DNA from: Aliivibrio finisterrensis_A
GTDB taxonomy: Bacteria; Pseudomonadota; Gammaproteobacteria; Enterobacterales; Vibrionaceae
Reading direction: 5' to 3' (one strand)
NCBI RefSeq assembly: GCF_004167675.1
Contig: NZ_SEZQ01000003.1
Length of the DNA: 64,000 nt
In this document: positions 8,889 through 17,809 of the stretch, one piece after another
Layout of the letters: every line of letters begins with the position of its first letter
Position numbering within the stretch: position 1 is the first letter of the stretch
The notes under the pieces: model-generated
The model's database searches: none
Told to the model about the DNA's origin: nothing
Seen by the model: only the letters and a program-made list of their open reading frames with translations
Translations under genes and position numbers: made by a program

Positions 8889-10490
8889 ATGTCAACAATA
8901 ACCTTTAAGCCATGGGAAAGATTGGTCACTGATATTAAATTGGTGCCAAAGTTGGTCATGTTAATGGTGTTTAGTACGGTTCTATTAGTAACAAAACAAT
9001 TGTGGGATGCGAATACCTTTTACCAATCTGTTATTACTATTCAGAAAGAACGAGCACAAGAGTCAGCCATTGCTAATGCTGAATTAGTAAATCGTCTTTT
9101 AAATTATAACTCAGAAGGAAGCGATTTAGTCGCGGAAGCAATCACCAGTCAATCAAAAGGCTGGAAAGACGGTAATTATATTTATGTGATTGATCGTAAG
9201 AGTGGTGAAGTTTTTGGGCATCAATCTACCCGTTCACTTTCTTCTTTTAACAATACACTGGATGATGGGGCATCTTTGCAGCAGTTATTCAGTGGATTGT
9301 CTTCTCAAAAAGCATATTCATTAAATGAGCATTCTCGTTTTGAGTCGGCAGTAAAAGTTCCAAACCATGATTGGGTCGTTGTGGCTTCACAATCTTCAAA
9401 TGTTGCTGAACAATATTATCAAGAGTATTTAACGCAAGTGATTTGGCAAACATTAGCGATGATCGTTTCTTTCATGGTTATTTTATTGGGCGCTTCAAGC
9501 ATTATGCTGCGTCAAATGAAGTATTTAAATGCTTCAATGAAACAGATTGCCGCTCAAAATCTTTCAGAACCTGTTGAGATGAACTGTAAAGATGAGTTTG
9601 GTGATTTGGCAAGAGAACTAAATAAAACACGATTACAGCTTAAATCTGTGGTTGAAACTCAGTTATCAGCGTCTCAAGAACTCGCTGAGCTGACAGAAAT
9701 CATGACCATCAGTATGGAAGGAACAAAAGAAGCGGCTCAAGAAGAGTTTGCTGAAATTGATCAGCTAGCAACAGCCATGAGTGAAATGAATTCAACAGTT
9801 CAGAATGTGGCTGAGAATGCGCGTAATGCTTCTATTGGTACCGAGCAGGCACAAACTCAAGCAAAAGTAGGTCAAGAATTTGTTGAAGGTACGATAGTTA
9901 AGATCCAAGCATTATCTGGTGATATTGCTGCTTCTGCTGAGGTGGTTAATCAAGTAGAAGAAAGAGTGATGTCAATCAGCTCGGTGGTAGAAACGATTCG
10001 TGGTATCTCTGAGCAAACCAATTTACTTGCATTAAATGCAGCGATTGAAGCGGCTCGAGCTGGTGATGCAGGGCGTGGTTTTGCTGTCGTTGCCGATGAA
10101 GTAAGAAACCTAGCACAAAGTACGCAAGGTGCTACCGTTGAAATTCAAGAGATGATCACTCAATTACAAAACAGTGCAAACCAAGCGGTTGAGTTGATGG
10201 AAAAAAGTGTGGTTGAAGCAGCAGAAGGTGTAGAGCTTGTAACCAATGCAGGCACAGAACTAGACAGCATTGTTAATCAAGTAAACCATATTAATGAAAT
10301 GAACTTCCAAATCGCAAGTGCAGCAGATCAGCAAAGTTCAGTAGCAGAAGAGATGGATCAAAACTTAACCAATGTTCGTGAGCTGGTAGATGCGTCTGTT
10401 GTTGTGATGACAGAGCTAACTGAAACATCCGAAGAAATGCAGAAAAACGCAGAAGAGTTAGAAGCAAAAATGAAAGTCTTTAAACTTTAA
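8889..10490 (+). CDS. Methyl-accepting chemotaxis protein
   Basis: Membrane chemoreceptor that controls the CheA kinase. In order: a short cytoplasmic tail, membrane helix 1 at about residues 18-37, a periplasmic sensor of about 135 residues (probably a single-Cache type, judged by length and a WVVVASQ strand near its end), membrane helix 2 at about 180-203, HAMP, and the cytoplasmic signalling domain with the conserved hairpin tip EQTNLLALNAAIEAARAG. It has no C-terminal CheR/CheB-docking pentapeptide. A GTG at 8883 is also in frame. I prefer the ATG at 8889, which has GGGAG at a 5-base spacing. The ligand cannot be read from the sequence. Its position between ygiF and glnE differs from E. 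coli. Confidence 0.93.
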   Translation: MSTITFKPWERLVTDIKLVPKLVMLMVFSTVLLVTKQLWDANTFYQSVITIQKERAQESAIANAELVNRLLNYNSEGSDLVAEAITSQSKGWKDGNYIYVIDRKSGEVFGHQSTRSLSSFNNTLDDGASLQQLFSGLSSQKAYSLNEHSRFESAVKVPNHDWVVVASQSSNVAEQYYQEYLTQVIWQTLAMIVSFMVILLGASSIMLRQMKYLNASMKQIAAQNLSEPVEMNCKDEFGDLARELNKTRLQLKSVVETQLSASQELAELTEIMTISMEGTKEAAQEEFAEIDQLATAMSEMNSTVQNVAENARNASIGTEQAQTQAKVGQEFVEGTIVKIQALSGDIAASAEVVNQVEERVMSISSVVETIRGISEQTNLLALNAAIEAARAGDAGRGFAVVADEVRNLAQSTQGATVEIQEMITQLQNSANQAVELMEKSVVEAAEGVELVTNAGTELDSIVNQVNHINEMNFQIASAADQQSSVAEEMDQNLTNVRELVDASVVVMTELTETSEEMQKNAEELEAKMKVFKL

Positions 10491-10512
10491 GACAAACTAA
10501 CTTAATTTAATT

Positions 10513-10542
10513 AACGCCTACACTCAGTTGTAGGCGTTTTTA
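10513..10542 (+). terminator. Terminator after the chemoreceptor gene
   Basis: AACGCCTACA (10513-10522) and TGTAGGCGTT (10529-10538) form a 10-bp perfect stem with a 6-base loop, followed by a T run. Confidence 0.85.
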
Positions 10543-10626
10543 TTTGCGGCGAAAAACAAAATTTGGCACAGTATCAACAGTCTGATCGTACTTGGCGGTC
10601 ATAAGGAATTTTCGATAAGGAATATC

Positions 10627-13491
10627 ATGTCTTTGCCATCCTCATTAGCGTCATTAGCAGAACGTCGTCAACAAGAGTTAACTCACCTTTCCCATATACA
10701 GCAGTGGCCTAATACATTACAGGGGCAGCTCTCGATAGCTTTAGGGTGCAGTGATTTCCTGCATGAGGCATTTCAGCAAGACGAAGTATTATGCCAACGC
10801 TTCCCATCAATGTTTGAAGTGATTGATCGTAGTGAAGATTATCGTTCTCGATTACAAGAGTGTTTATCTCAATGTAATGACGAAAATGCGTTGATGCGGG
10901 AGCTTCGCTATTTTAGACGACGTGAAATGGCCTATATCGCGTGGCGTGACTTCACGTTAGCCCATGAGAAGGAGGGCCATCATTGGTCTTTAGAAATCAG
11001 TTTATCTCATCTTTCTTTATTAGCTGAAGCTTTGATTGTCGAGTCATATCAATGGCTTTATAAGCAGGCGTGTATTGATTGGGGAACACCAAGAAACGCA
11101 CAAGGTGAGGCGCAACCTATGTTGATCATAGGGATGGGGAAGCTAGGTGGTGGAGAATTAAACTTCTCATCAGATATTGATTTGATTTTCACCTATCCTG
11201 AAAATGGAGAAACCGAAGGCGCTCGTCGAAGTATAGCGAATGCACAATTCTTTACTCGCTTAGGTCAGAAGATCATTAAAGCATTAGACCAAACCACATT
11301 TGATGGCTTCTGTTATCGTGTTGATTTGCGTTTGCGCCCATTTGGGGAAAGTGGCCCATTAGTCATGAGCTATGCGGCGTTAGAAGATTACTATCAAGAA
11401 CAAGGTCGCGATTGGGAACGCTACGCGATGATAAAAGCGCGAGTGATGGGCAAAGAAACTTACAGCCATTATCAAGAACTTCGCCAAATGTTACGCCCAT
11501 TTGTTTTTCGTCGTTACATTGATTTTGGTGCAATCCAAGCCTTACGTCGAATGAAATCCATGATTACCACCGAAGTTCGTCGCCGTGGCTTGAATGATAA
11601 TATTAAACTTGGCTCTGGTGGTATTCGAGAAGTTGAATTTATAGCTCAAGTATTTCAATTAATCCGTGGTGGTAGAGAGCCTTCTTTACGTGGTCGCGGG
11701 TTATTAGAAACGTTAGAAGCAATTAAAGAACTAGGCCAATTATCAATCCAAGAAGTCGATAATTTAACCGTGGGTTATTGTTTCTTACGTCGTTTAGAAA
11801 ACTTATTACAAGCAATTGGAGACAAGCAAACTCAGACATTGCCAATGGATGAAAGAGATCAATCCCGCCTTGCTTTTGCGATGGGAGTGGCTAATTGGGA
11901 TGAGCTATATAGCGCGATAGAAAAGCACATGAGTAGTATACATTCCGTGTTTGAAAATTTGATTGGTGATGATGAGGAAGAGTCCGAAAACAGCATTGAT
12001 AAGTCGTATGTCGAATTATGGGATATGGCACATAACCCTGAAGTGCTTGAGAGTATCTTACAAGAGTTGAATGCTGAACAAGCAGAGTCGCTCACTCGTC
12101 ATATTATTGAGTTTAAAGGTGAACTTAAAAAGAAAACGCTAGGCCCAAGAGGGCGTGAAGCGATCATGCATTTAATGCCCAAATTGTTCAGCATTGTGAT
12201 TAGCCGAGAAGATGCAAGTGACACTTTGCCTCGATTAACCAAATTGATCCAAGCAATTGCCACAAGAACCACATACCTAGAATTGCTTGATGAGCACAAT
12301 GGCGCATTACAACATTTAGTTCGTTTGTGTGCAGCAAGTCCAATGGTCGCTGAGCAACTGACTCGTTATCCGATATTGTTGGATGAACTATTGGATATTA
12401 ATCAACTCTATAACCCAATTGAGTTGAGCCAATATAAAATTGAATTGAATGAATTTCTTGCCCGCATTCCTGAAGATGACATGGAACAGCAGATGGAGGC
12501 GCTACGTCAGTTTAAGCAGGTGTGTTTACTTAGAATTGCAGCCTCCGATATCGCGGGTGGTTTGTCATTAATGAAAGTCAGTGATCACTTAACCTACTTA
12601 TCAGAAGCGATAGTTGAAGCGGTGGTTAATCAAGCCTGGTTACAAGTCACCGAAAAATTTGGTGAGCCAACGCACCTTGAAGGGCGAGACAGTAAAGGCT
12701 TTGCGGTAATTGGTTACGGTAAAGTTGGCGGCTGGGAGCTTGGTTATAATTCTGATCTTGATATCGTCTTCATGCATGATTGTGATGTGAATACCTATAC
12801 CAATGGCAAAAAAGAGATTGATGGTCGTCAGTTTTATTTGCGATTAGCACAACGAATTATTCATATTTTCTCTGTGCGAACCCCTTCTGGAATTTTATAT
12901 GAAGTCGATACACGTTTACGTCCATCAGGCGCATCGGGTTTATTGGTGAGCACCAGTGAAGCATTTGATGAATACCAAAGAGAAGAGGCATGGACATGGG
13001 AGCACCAAGCTCTGGTTCGTGCACGTATGATTTATGGGGATATGACGTTGCAGTCTGCATTTAATGCAACGCGTCATGATATTCTCTGCCTAGAGAGAGA
13101 TGAACAAAAATTACAACAAGACGTTGTCGAGATGCGCGAGAAAATGCGAGATCATTTAGGCGGAAAGAAAGCAGGACGTTTTATGTTGAAGCAAGATGCA
13201 GGTGGTATTACTGATATTGAGTTTTTAGCTCAATATTTAGTGTTAAATCACGCTAACCAAGCGCCAAAACTCACCCGATGGTCTGACAATGTTCGTATAT
13301 TCGAAAGCTTTGCGGAACAGGACGTCATGAGTGAGGAGTTATCTCAATCCTTAATTCATGCTTATTGCGTAATGAGAAATGAAATCCATCATCGAAATTT
13401 ATTAGGTTTTGATGCCGATGTTGCCGATACCGATTTTAATGAAGAGAGAAAAACAGTAGTAACTGCTTGGAATCAATGGTTTGGTGAGTAA
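10627..13491 (+). CDS. glnE: Glutamine synthetase adenylyltransferase / adenylyl-removing enzyme
   Basis: Controls glutamine synthetase by adding or removing AMP under the direction of PII. The 954-residue length matches the family (about 945). Two nucleotidyltransferase modules are visible. The N-terminal one, the deadenylylating half, has GMGKLGGGELNFSSDIDL. The C-terminal one, the adenylylating half, has GYGKVGGWELGYNSDLDI. Each has the paired aspartates of the active site (DID and DLD). The linker carries helical GlnD/PII-responsive regions. It sits before hldE, as in E. coli. It probably has its own promoter in the 136-base gap after the chemoreceptor terminator. Confidence 0.97.
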   Translation: MSLPSSLASLAERRQQELTHLSHIQQWPNTLQGQLSIALGCSDFLHEAFQQDEVLCQRFPSMFEVIDRSEDYRSRLQECLSQCNDENALMRELRYFRRREMAYIAWRDFTLAHEKEGHHWSLEISLSHLSLLAEALIVESYQWLYKQACIDWGTPRNAQGEAQPMLIIGMGKLGGGELNFSSDIDLIFTYPENGETEGARRSIANAQFFTRLGQKIIKALDQTTFDGFCYRVDLRLRPFGESGPLVMSYAALEDYYQEQGRDWERYAMIKARVMGKETYSHYQELRQMLRPFVFRRYIDFGAIQALRRMKSMITTEVRRRGLNDNIKLGSGGIREVEFIAQVFQLIRGGREPSLRGRGLLETLEAIKELGQLSIQEVDNLTVGYCFLRRLENLLQAIGDKQTQTLPMDERDQSRLAFAMGVANWDELYSAIEKHMSSIHSVFENLIGDDEEESENSIDKSYVELWDMAHNPEVLESILQELNAEQAESLTRHIIEFKGELKKKTLGPRGREAIMHLMPKLFSIVISREDASDTLPRLTKLIQAIATRTTYLELLDEHNGALQHLVRLCAASPMVAEQLTRYPILLDELLDINQLYNPIELSQYKIELNEFLARIPEDDMEQQMEALRQFKQVCLLRIAASDIAGGLSLMKVSDHLTYLSEAIVEAVVNQAWLQVTEKFGEPTHLEGRDSKGFAVIGYGKVGGWELGYNSDLDIVFMHDCDVNTYTNGKKEIDGRQFYLRLAQRIIHIFSVRTPSGILYEVDTRLRPSGASGLLVSTSEAFDEYQREEAWTWEHQALVRARMIYGDMTLQSAFNATRHDILCLERDEQKLQQDVVEMREKMRDHLGGKKAGRFMLKQDAGGITDIEFLAQYLVLNHANQAPKLTRWSDNVRIFESFAEQDVMSEELSQSLIHAYCVMRNEIHHRNLLGFDADVADTDFNEERKTVVTAWNQWFGE

Positions 13492-13630
13492 GTTTTACTA
13501 AACCTAGAGTTTACTCTTTCTAAGTTGGCGCAGAACTTGCGTAAATGCTACCATTTATAGCAGATAATTTTGATAGATAGCACAAACCAATAATGGTAGA
13601 TGATTTGCTGTTTATTACCCGGAGAAAAGA

Positions 13631-15061
13631 ATGAAACCGACACTTCCTAATTACGAACAATCCGGTGTATTGATTGTTGGTGATGTAATGCTTGACCGCT
13701 ATTGGGGTGGTCCAACGAATCGTATTTCACCAGAAGCACCAGTGCCTGTGGTTAAAGTAAATAATATTGAAGAGCGTCCTGGTGGTGCAGCAAACGTTGC
13801 GATGAATATTGCTGCGTTAGGCGGTAATGCTCATCTTGTTGGTCTTGTTGGGGATGATGAACCAGCAAAAGCATTAACAGCGACATTAGCGTCATTAAAA
13901 GTGCATTGTGATTTTGTTTCTCTTCCTGAGTTTCCAACGATTACCAAACTACGAGTGATGAGCCGTGGTCAACAGCTTATCCGTTTGGATTTCGAAGAAA
14001 GCTTCCATGATGTTCCTGCTGAGCCTTTAATTAGTCGTATGCAGGCTACGTTATCAAAAGTAAAAGCGGTTGTATTATCTGATTATGCAAAAGGGGCATT
14101 AGAGCACGTTCAGTTAATGATCCAAGAAGCACGCAAAGTAAATGTTCCTGTATTTATCGACCCTAAAGGCGCCGATTTTGAACGTTACCGTGGTGCAACA
14201 TTATTAACACCAAACATGCTTGAATTTGAAACGGTTGTTGGCAAAGTAAAAGACGAAGACGATTTGGTTGCCAAAGGCCAACAGATTATCGAAGAATTTG
14301 ATTTTGAAGCGTTACTTGTTACGCGTAGTGAGCATGGTATGACATTACTTCGTCGTAATATGGAGCCATTACATTTGCCTACTCAAGCTCGCGAAGTATT
14401 TGATGTAACGGGTGCTGGCGATACGGTTATTTCTGTTTTAGCTGCATCAGTATCAACAGGCAAACCACTTGATGAAGCGTGTGCATTAGCGAATGCAGCT
14501 GCAGGTGTAGTTGTTGGTAAACTGGGTACATCGACGCTATCAACCATTGAACTGGCAGAAGCGATTCACGGTAGCCAAGATTCTGGTTTTGGAATTATCA
14601 GTGAAGATGCTTTGGTTAATGCGGTAAAACAAGCTCGTGATCGTGGTGAAAGAGTCGTAATGACCAATGGTTGTTTTGATATTTTACATGCAGGTCATGT
14701 GTCTTATCTAAACCACGCAGCAGAATTAGGCGATCGCCTGATTGTAGCGGTTAACACGAATGAATCAGTACAGCGCTTGAAGGGCCCTGGTCGTCCTATC
14801 AACCCAACAGATCGTCGTATGGCGGTATTAGCAGGGCTAGGTGCGGTTGATTGGGTTGTTCCTTTCTCTGAAGATACACCTCAGCGTCTTATTTCTGAAG
14901 TATTGCCAACCTTACTTGTAAAAGGTGGTGATTACGCAATCGAAGACATTGCGGGTGGTGCAGAAGTGATTGCTGCTGGCGGTGAAGTGAAAGTATTAAA
15001 CTTTGAAGATGGTTGTTCAACAACAGGCATCATTGAAGCAATTAAAGGCGGTCGCGGTTAA
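13631..15061 (+). CDS. hldE: Bifunctional heptose 7-phosphate kinase / heptose 1-phosphate adenylyltransferase
   Basis: Makes ADP-heptose for the LPS inner core. The 476-residue fused form has an N-terminal PfkB-type ribokinase domain (about 1-318) with GGAANVAMN near residue 51 and the GAGDTV anion-hole motif near 260. The C-terminal cytidylyltransferase-like domain (about 345-475) has GCFDILHAGH, the HxGH nucleotidyl-transfer motif. Length equals the E. coli enzyme (477). CCCGGAG lies 8 bases before the ATG. It follows glnE with a 139-base gap and ends at a strong terminator shared with tolC. Confidence 0.97.
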   Translation: MKPTLPNYEQSGVLIVGDVMLDRYWGGPTNRISPEAPVPVVKVNNIEERPGGAANVAMNIAALGGNAHLVGLVGDDEPAKALTATLASLKVHCDFVSLPEFPTITKLRVMSRGQQLIRLDFEESFHDVPAEPLISRMQATLSKVKAVVLSDYAKGALEHVQLMIQEARKVNVPVFIDPKGADFERYRGATLLTPNMLEFETVVGKVKDEDDLVAKGQQIIEEFDFEALLVTRSEHGMTLLRRNMEPLHLPTQAREVFDVTGAGDTVISVLAASVSTGKPLDEACALANAAAGVVVGKLGTSTLSTIELAEAIHGSQDSGFGIISEDALVNAVKQARDRGERVVMTNGCFDILHAGHVSYLNHAAELGDRLIVAVNTNESVQRLKGPGRPINPTDRRMAVLAGLGAVDWVVPFSEDTPQRLISEVLPTLLVKGGDYAIEDIAGGAEVIAAGGEVKVLNFEDGCSTTGIIEAIKGGRG

Positions 15062-15083
15062 TATCATCCGTAATGCATAAAAG

Positions 15084-15114
15084 AAAAGCCACATTATAGT
15101 AATGTGGCTTTTTT
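15084..15114. terminator. Bidirectional terminator between hldE and tolC
   Basis: Thirteen-bp perfect stem AAAAGCCACATTA / TAATGTGGCTTTT with the 3-base loop TAG (15097-15099) and T runs in both directions. It serves hldE (+) and tolC (-). Confidence 0.88.
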
Positions 15115-15123
15115 GTTTGTGCT

Positions 15124-15154
15124 ATACCCATCATAAAATGCATACGATGGGTAT
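15124..15154. repeat. Short palindrome ATACCCATC / GATGGGTAT
   Basis: Nine-bp perfect inverted repeat (15124-15132 and 15146-15154) around 13 AT-rich bases, immediately after the tolC stop. There is no T tail, so it is not an obvious terminator. The arms resemble the ATACCAATC ends of the larger element at 33369-33531. Confidence 0.55.
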
Positions 15155-15158
15155 TGGC

Positions 15159-16490
15159 TTATTTAGCTTGTGTGGTTTTGTTTGCTTTTAAACCCGCGTT
15201 GATATCCATGATATCTTGCTCGCTTAATGTACCAACCGCTTGTTTTAGCTGAAGGACACTTAAGATGTAGTCGTAACGAGCGTTTGCTAGGTTACGGTTT
15301 GCATCATATAAACGACGCGTTGAATCTAATACATCAACAATAGTACGTGTACCAACATCAAAACCTGCTTCTGTTGCTTCTAATGCTGATTTTGCAGAGA
15401 TTACCGTTTGCTCGTACGCTTTTAATGCACCAATTGACGCATTGATGTTGTTGTTAAATGCACGAACATTTTTCGTCACATCACGGTAAGTCGCTTCTAA
15501 GTCTTGGCTTGCTGCAACGTATTGGAATTCAGCCTGGCTCGTTAATGAGCTCGTGTTACCACCAGTATAAATAGGAACAACTAAATTAATACCAGCTTTT
15601 AAGTCATTAGAACTGTATTGTTGATTTTGAATCGATGGATTTGTTGGATCATAATCAGTGTAGCCATAGCTAGCATCAAATGTCAGAGATGGCATGTGGC
15701 CAGAGCTTGCTAGAGAGATATTATCTTTTGCAACATCAGCACTGATACGAGCAGCCAATAGACTTAAGTTCTTTTGTTGTGCTTCATCAATTAAACTATC
15801 AGAGCTTTGTGCTGAAGGGCTAGCAGAGAAGCGCTCAGTATCTAATACACTGAGTTTTGTGTGGCCTTGACCAGTAATAACACGAAGATCTTCATAGCTG
15901 TTTACTAATTGATTTTCTGTTAACACTTCATTTGCTAATACGCTGTCGTATTGTGCTTGTGCATCATGAACATCGGTAATAGCAGATAGACCCACATCAA
16001 AACGTTGTTTCGTTTGCTCAAGTTGGCGACCAACCGCTGCTTTTTCTGCACGTACAAATTCAAGGTTGTCGTTAGCGCGTAATACATCAAAGTACGCTTG
16101 AGCAACACGCAAAATTACACCTTGTTGTTCTGCTGCATACGCAGAATCAGCTTGGCGAGCACTTTTCTCAGAGATATCTAAGCTTACCCAGCTAGAACGT
16201 TGGTATAACTCTTGAGATAAACTGATGCCCGCAGTCAGTGCATCATTTTCTCTATTGTCGATATCACTACGGGTCATATTGTAGCCCGCAGTTAAATTAA
16301 TTTGTGGTAATAACGAACTTTGAGATGAATTCACTGCTTCAAAAGCGGCATCTTTAGTCGCTGCAGCTCTTAGAAGTTGAGGATCATTTTCTTTAGCTTG
16401 GTTGTATACTTGCGCAAGGTCATCGGCAGCAGCTAAAGAGCTGAAACTACCTAATGCCATTCCAATTAAGAGTGGAAGCAGTTTTCTCAT
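15159..16490 (-). CDS. tolC: Outer membrane efflux channel TolC
   Basis: Trimeric outer-membrane and periplasmic tunnel used by RND/MFS efflux pumps and type I secretion. It has 443 residues with a signal peptide (residues 1-22, cleavage near SLAAA-DD) and two OEP repeats. The internal duplication is visible: DVHDAQAQYD in the first half and DVLDSTRRLYDANR in the second. The C-terminus is charged and shorter than E. coli TolC (493). It is divergent from the nudF operon, the same arrangement as E. coli tolC/nudF. The promoter should lie in the AT-rich gap 16491-16722. Confidence 0.95.
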   Translation of the reverse strand: MRKLLPLLIGMALGSFSSLAAADDLAQVYNQAKENDPQLLRAAATKDAAFEAVNSSQSSLLPQINLTAGYNMTRSDIDNRENDALTAGISLSQELYQRSSWVSLDISEKSARQADSAYAAEQQGVILRVAQAYFDVLRANDNLEFVRAEKAAVGRQLEQTKQRFDVGLSAITDVHDAQAQYDSVLANEVLTENQLVNSYEDLRVITGQGHTKLSVLDTERFSASPSAQSSDSLIDEAQQKNLSLLAARISADVAKDNISLASSGHMPSLTFDASYGYTDYDPTNPSIQNQQYSSNDLKAGINLVVPIYTGGNTSSLTSQAEFQYVAASQDLEATYRDVTKNVRAFNNNINASIGALKAYEQTVISAKSALEATEAGFDVGTRTIVDVLDSTRRLYDANRNLANARYDYILSVLQLKQAVGTLSEQDIMDINAGLKANKTTQAK

Positions 16491-16527
16491 GGTGGTTTGT
16501 CCTGCAAAAATTGTTTTATATAATATA

Positions 16528-16542
16528 GTACATAGAGTGTAC
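16528..16542. promoter_or_regulatory. Palindrome in the tolC-nudF divergent region
   Basis: GTACATAGAGTGTAC is a dyad with 5-bp arms, adjacent to AT-rich promoter-like sequence upstream of tolC. It could be an operator. No named regulator site was recognised. Confidence 0.25.
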
Positions 16543-16722
16543 CTTAACTCTCAGTACTCTGGCTGTAAAGATTACGTTTTTTTACGTTTTATCGACTTTT
16601 GGTATCTTAATAATGTGGAAAGCATCTAAAAAAAATGTAAGCATTATCAAAAAAGTTGAGTTAAAAAATTGTTGCCGTCCTCAATGAGTGATAAAACTGA
16701 GCCACAAAATGCGGAGAGCAAA

Positions 16723-17361
16723 ATGAATTCATCATCAAAAATACAATTAGAAAGCCAATTTAGTTCAGGTGATGTTGATATTTTGTCGAAAGCATCGCTC
16801 TACAATGGCTTTTTCAAAATGACAAAAGTGAGCTTTCGCCATCAACTATTTCAGGGTGGTTGGAGCGAGATAATCGAAAGGGAGTTGTTTGAGCGCGGGC
16901 ATGCTGTAGCGTTACTGCCTTATGACCCGGTAAGCGATAATGTCGTGTTAATAGAGCAAATTCGAGTGGGTGCACTAGAATCTGATTCTCCTTGGCAGTA
17001 TGAGATCGTTGCTGGAATGATAGATAAAGATCAAACCGCAGAGCAGGTAGCCATTCGAGAAGCCAACGAAGAAGCCGGTATTGACGTTTCTCATTTAGAG
17101 AAAATCTCTCATTTTTACCCCTCTTCAGGTGGCTGCACAGAGCAACTAGATGTGTTTGTCGGTTGTGTTGATGCCTCTAAAGCGGTTGGTATTCATGGCT
17201 TAGAAGAAGAAAATGAAGACATTCGGGTTCATGTTGTGACCCGAGAAGAGGCTTACGCATTAGTGACTCGTGGCATAATTGAGAATGCTGCCTCAATTAT
17301 TGCGCTTCAGTGGTTAGAATTAAATGTTTCGCGCTTACGATCACAGTGGAATACGCAATAA
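16723..17361 (+). CDS. nudF: ADP-ribose pyrophosphatase (Nudix)
   Basis: Hydrolyses ADP-ribose to AMP and ribose 5-phosphate. The Nudix box is visible as GMIDKDQTAEQ followed by REANEEAGI, downstream of LIEQIRVGA, and the C-terminal IHGLEEENEDIRVHVV segment is typical of NudF. Earlier in-frame starts exist (TTG 16669, ATG 16684). The ATG at 16723 is chosen because GGAGAG lies 4 bases before it and the resulting 212 residues match E. coli NudF (209). It is the first gene of nudF-yqiB-cpdA-yqiA, probably continuing to parE-parC. Confidence 0.94.
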   Translation: MNSSSKIQLESQFSSGDVDILSKASLYNGFFKMTKVSFRHQLFQGGWSEIIERELFERGHAVALLPYDPVSDNVVLIEQIRVGALESDSPWQYEIVAGMIDKDQTAEQVAIREANEEAGIDVSHLEKISHFYPSSGGCTEQLDVFVGCVDASKAVGIHGLEEENEDIRVHVVTREEAYALVTRGIIENAASIIALQWLELNVSRLRSQWNTQ

Positions 17362-17362
17362 C

Positions 17363-17794
17363 ATGCGTAAATACCATGTAGATTTAGCGAGTTTGATGAG
17401 AGTGTATGAAACTAATTACGCTAAATTGGTGTCACTTTTACCAAAGAATGAAAAAATAGGTGCACTAACTCGTTATCAAGTTTGTCAGCAACAGTATCAG
17501 ATCAAAGTTTTAGAAGTGACAGTATATACAACATTAGTTGAAGTTTATCAGATAGATGAGAAACCAATTTATCCACTTCCGAAGTTAACAGTAAGGCTTT
17601 ATCATGATGCGAGAGTTGCAGAGGTGTGTGCGAGCCAGCAACTTGCCTACATTAAAGCGAAATACGATTACCCAAATGGGAAGATGCTCCAAAAAGATGA
17701 AAAGCATCAATTAAACCAGTTTTTAAGTGACTGGCTAACGTTTTGTTTGAAAAATGGGATAAGCCAAGAGCCCATTTTTTTAGAAAAGAATTAA
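17363..17794 (+). CDS. yqiB: DUF1249 protein YqiB
   Basis: A 143-residue protein of unknown function, conserved in gammaproteobacteria. It is recognised by VRLYHDARVAEVC and KYDYPNGKMLQKDEKHQ, nearly identical to E. coli YqiB (140 residues). The ATG at 17363, one base after the nudF stop, gives the conserved N-terminus MRKYHVDLASLMR; an upstream in-frame ATG inside nudF would add 13 residues that do not fit. It lies between nudF and cpdA exactly as in E. coli. No function is assigned. Confidence 0.92.
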   Translation: MRKYHVDLASLMRVYETNYAKLVSLLPKNEKIGALTRYQVCQQQYQIKVLEVTVYTTLVEVYQIDEKPIYPLPKLTVRLYHDARVAEVCASQQLAYIKAKYDYPNGKMLQKDEKHQLNQFLSDWLTFCLKNGISQEPIFLEKN

Positions 17795-17809
17795 AAGGTT
17801 GTAGCTATT

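Noticed and set aside
10572..10590. TTGGCAC upstream of glnE as a sigma-54 promoter
   Set aside because: The -24 element looks right, but there is no GC at the required distance for the -12 element.
13492..13630. Possible riboswitch or leader before hldE
   Set aside because: No strong conserved stems or known riboswitch consensus could be seen.
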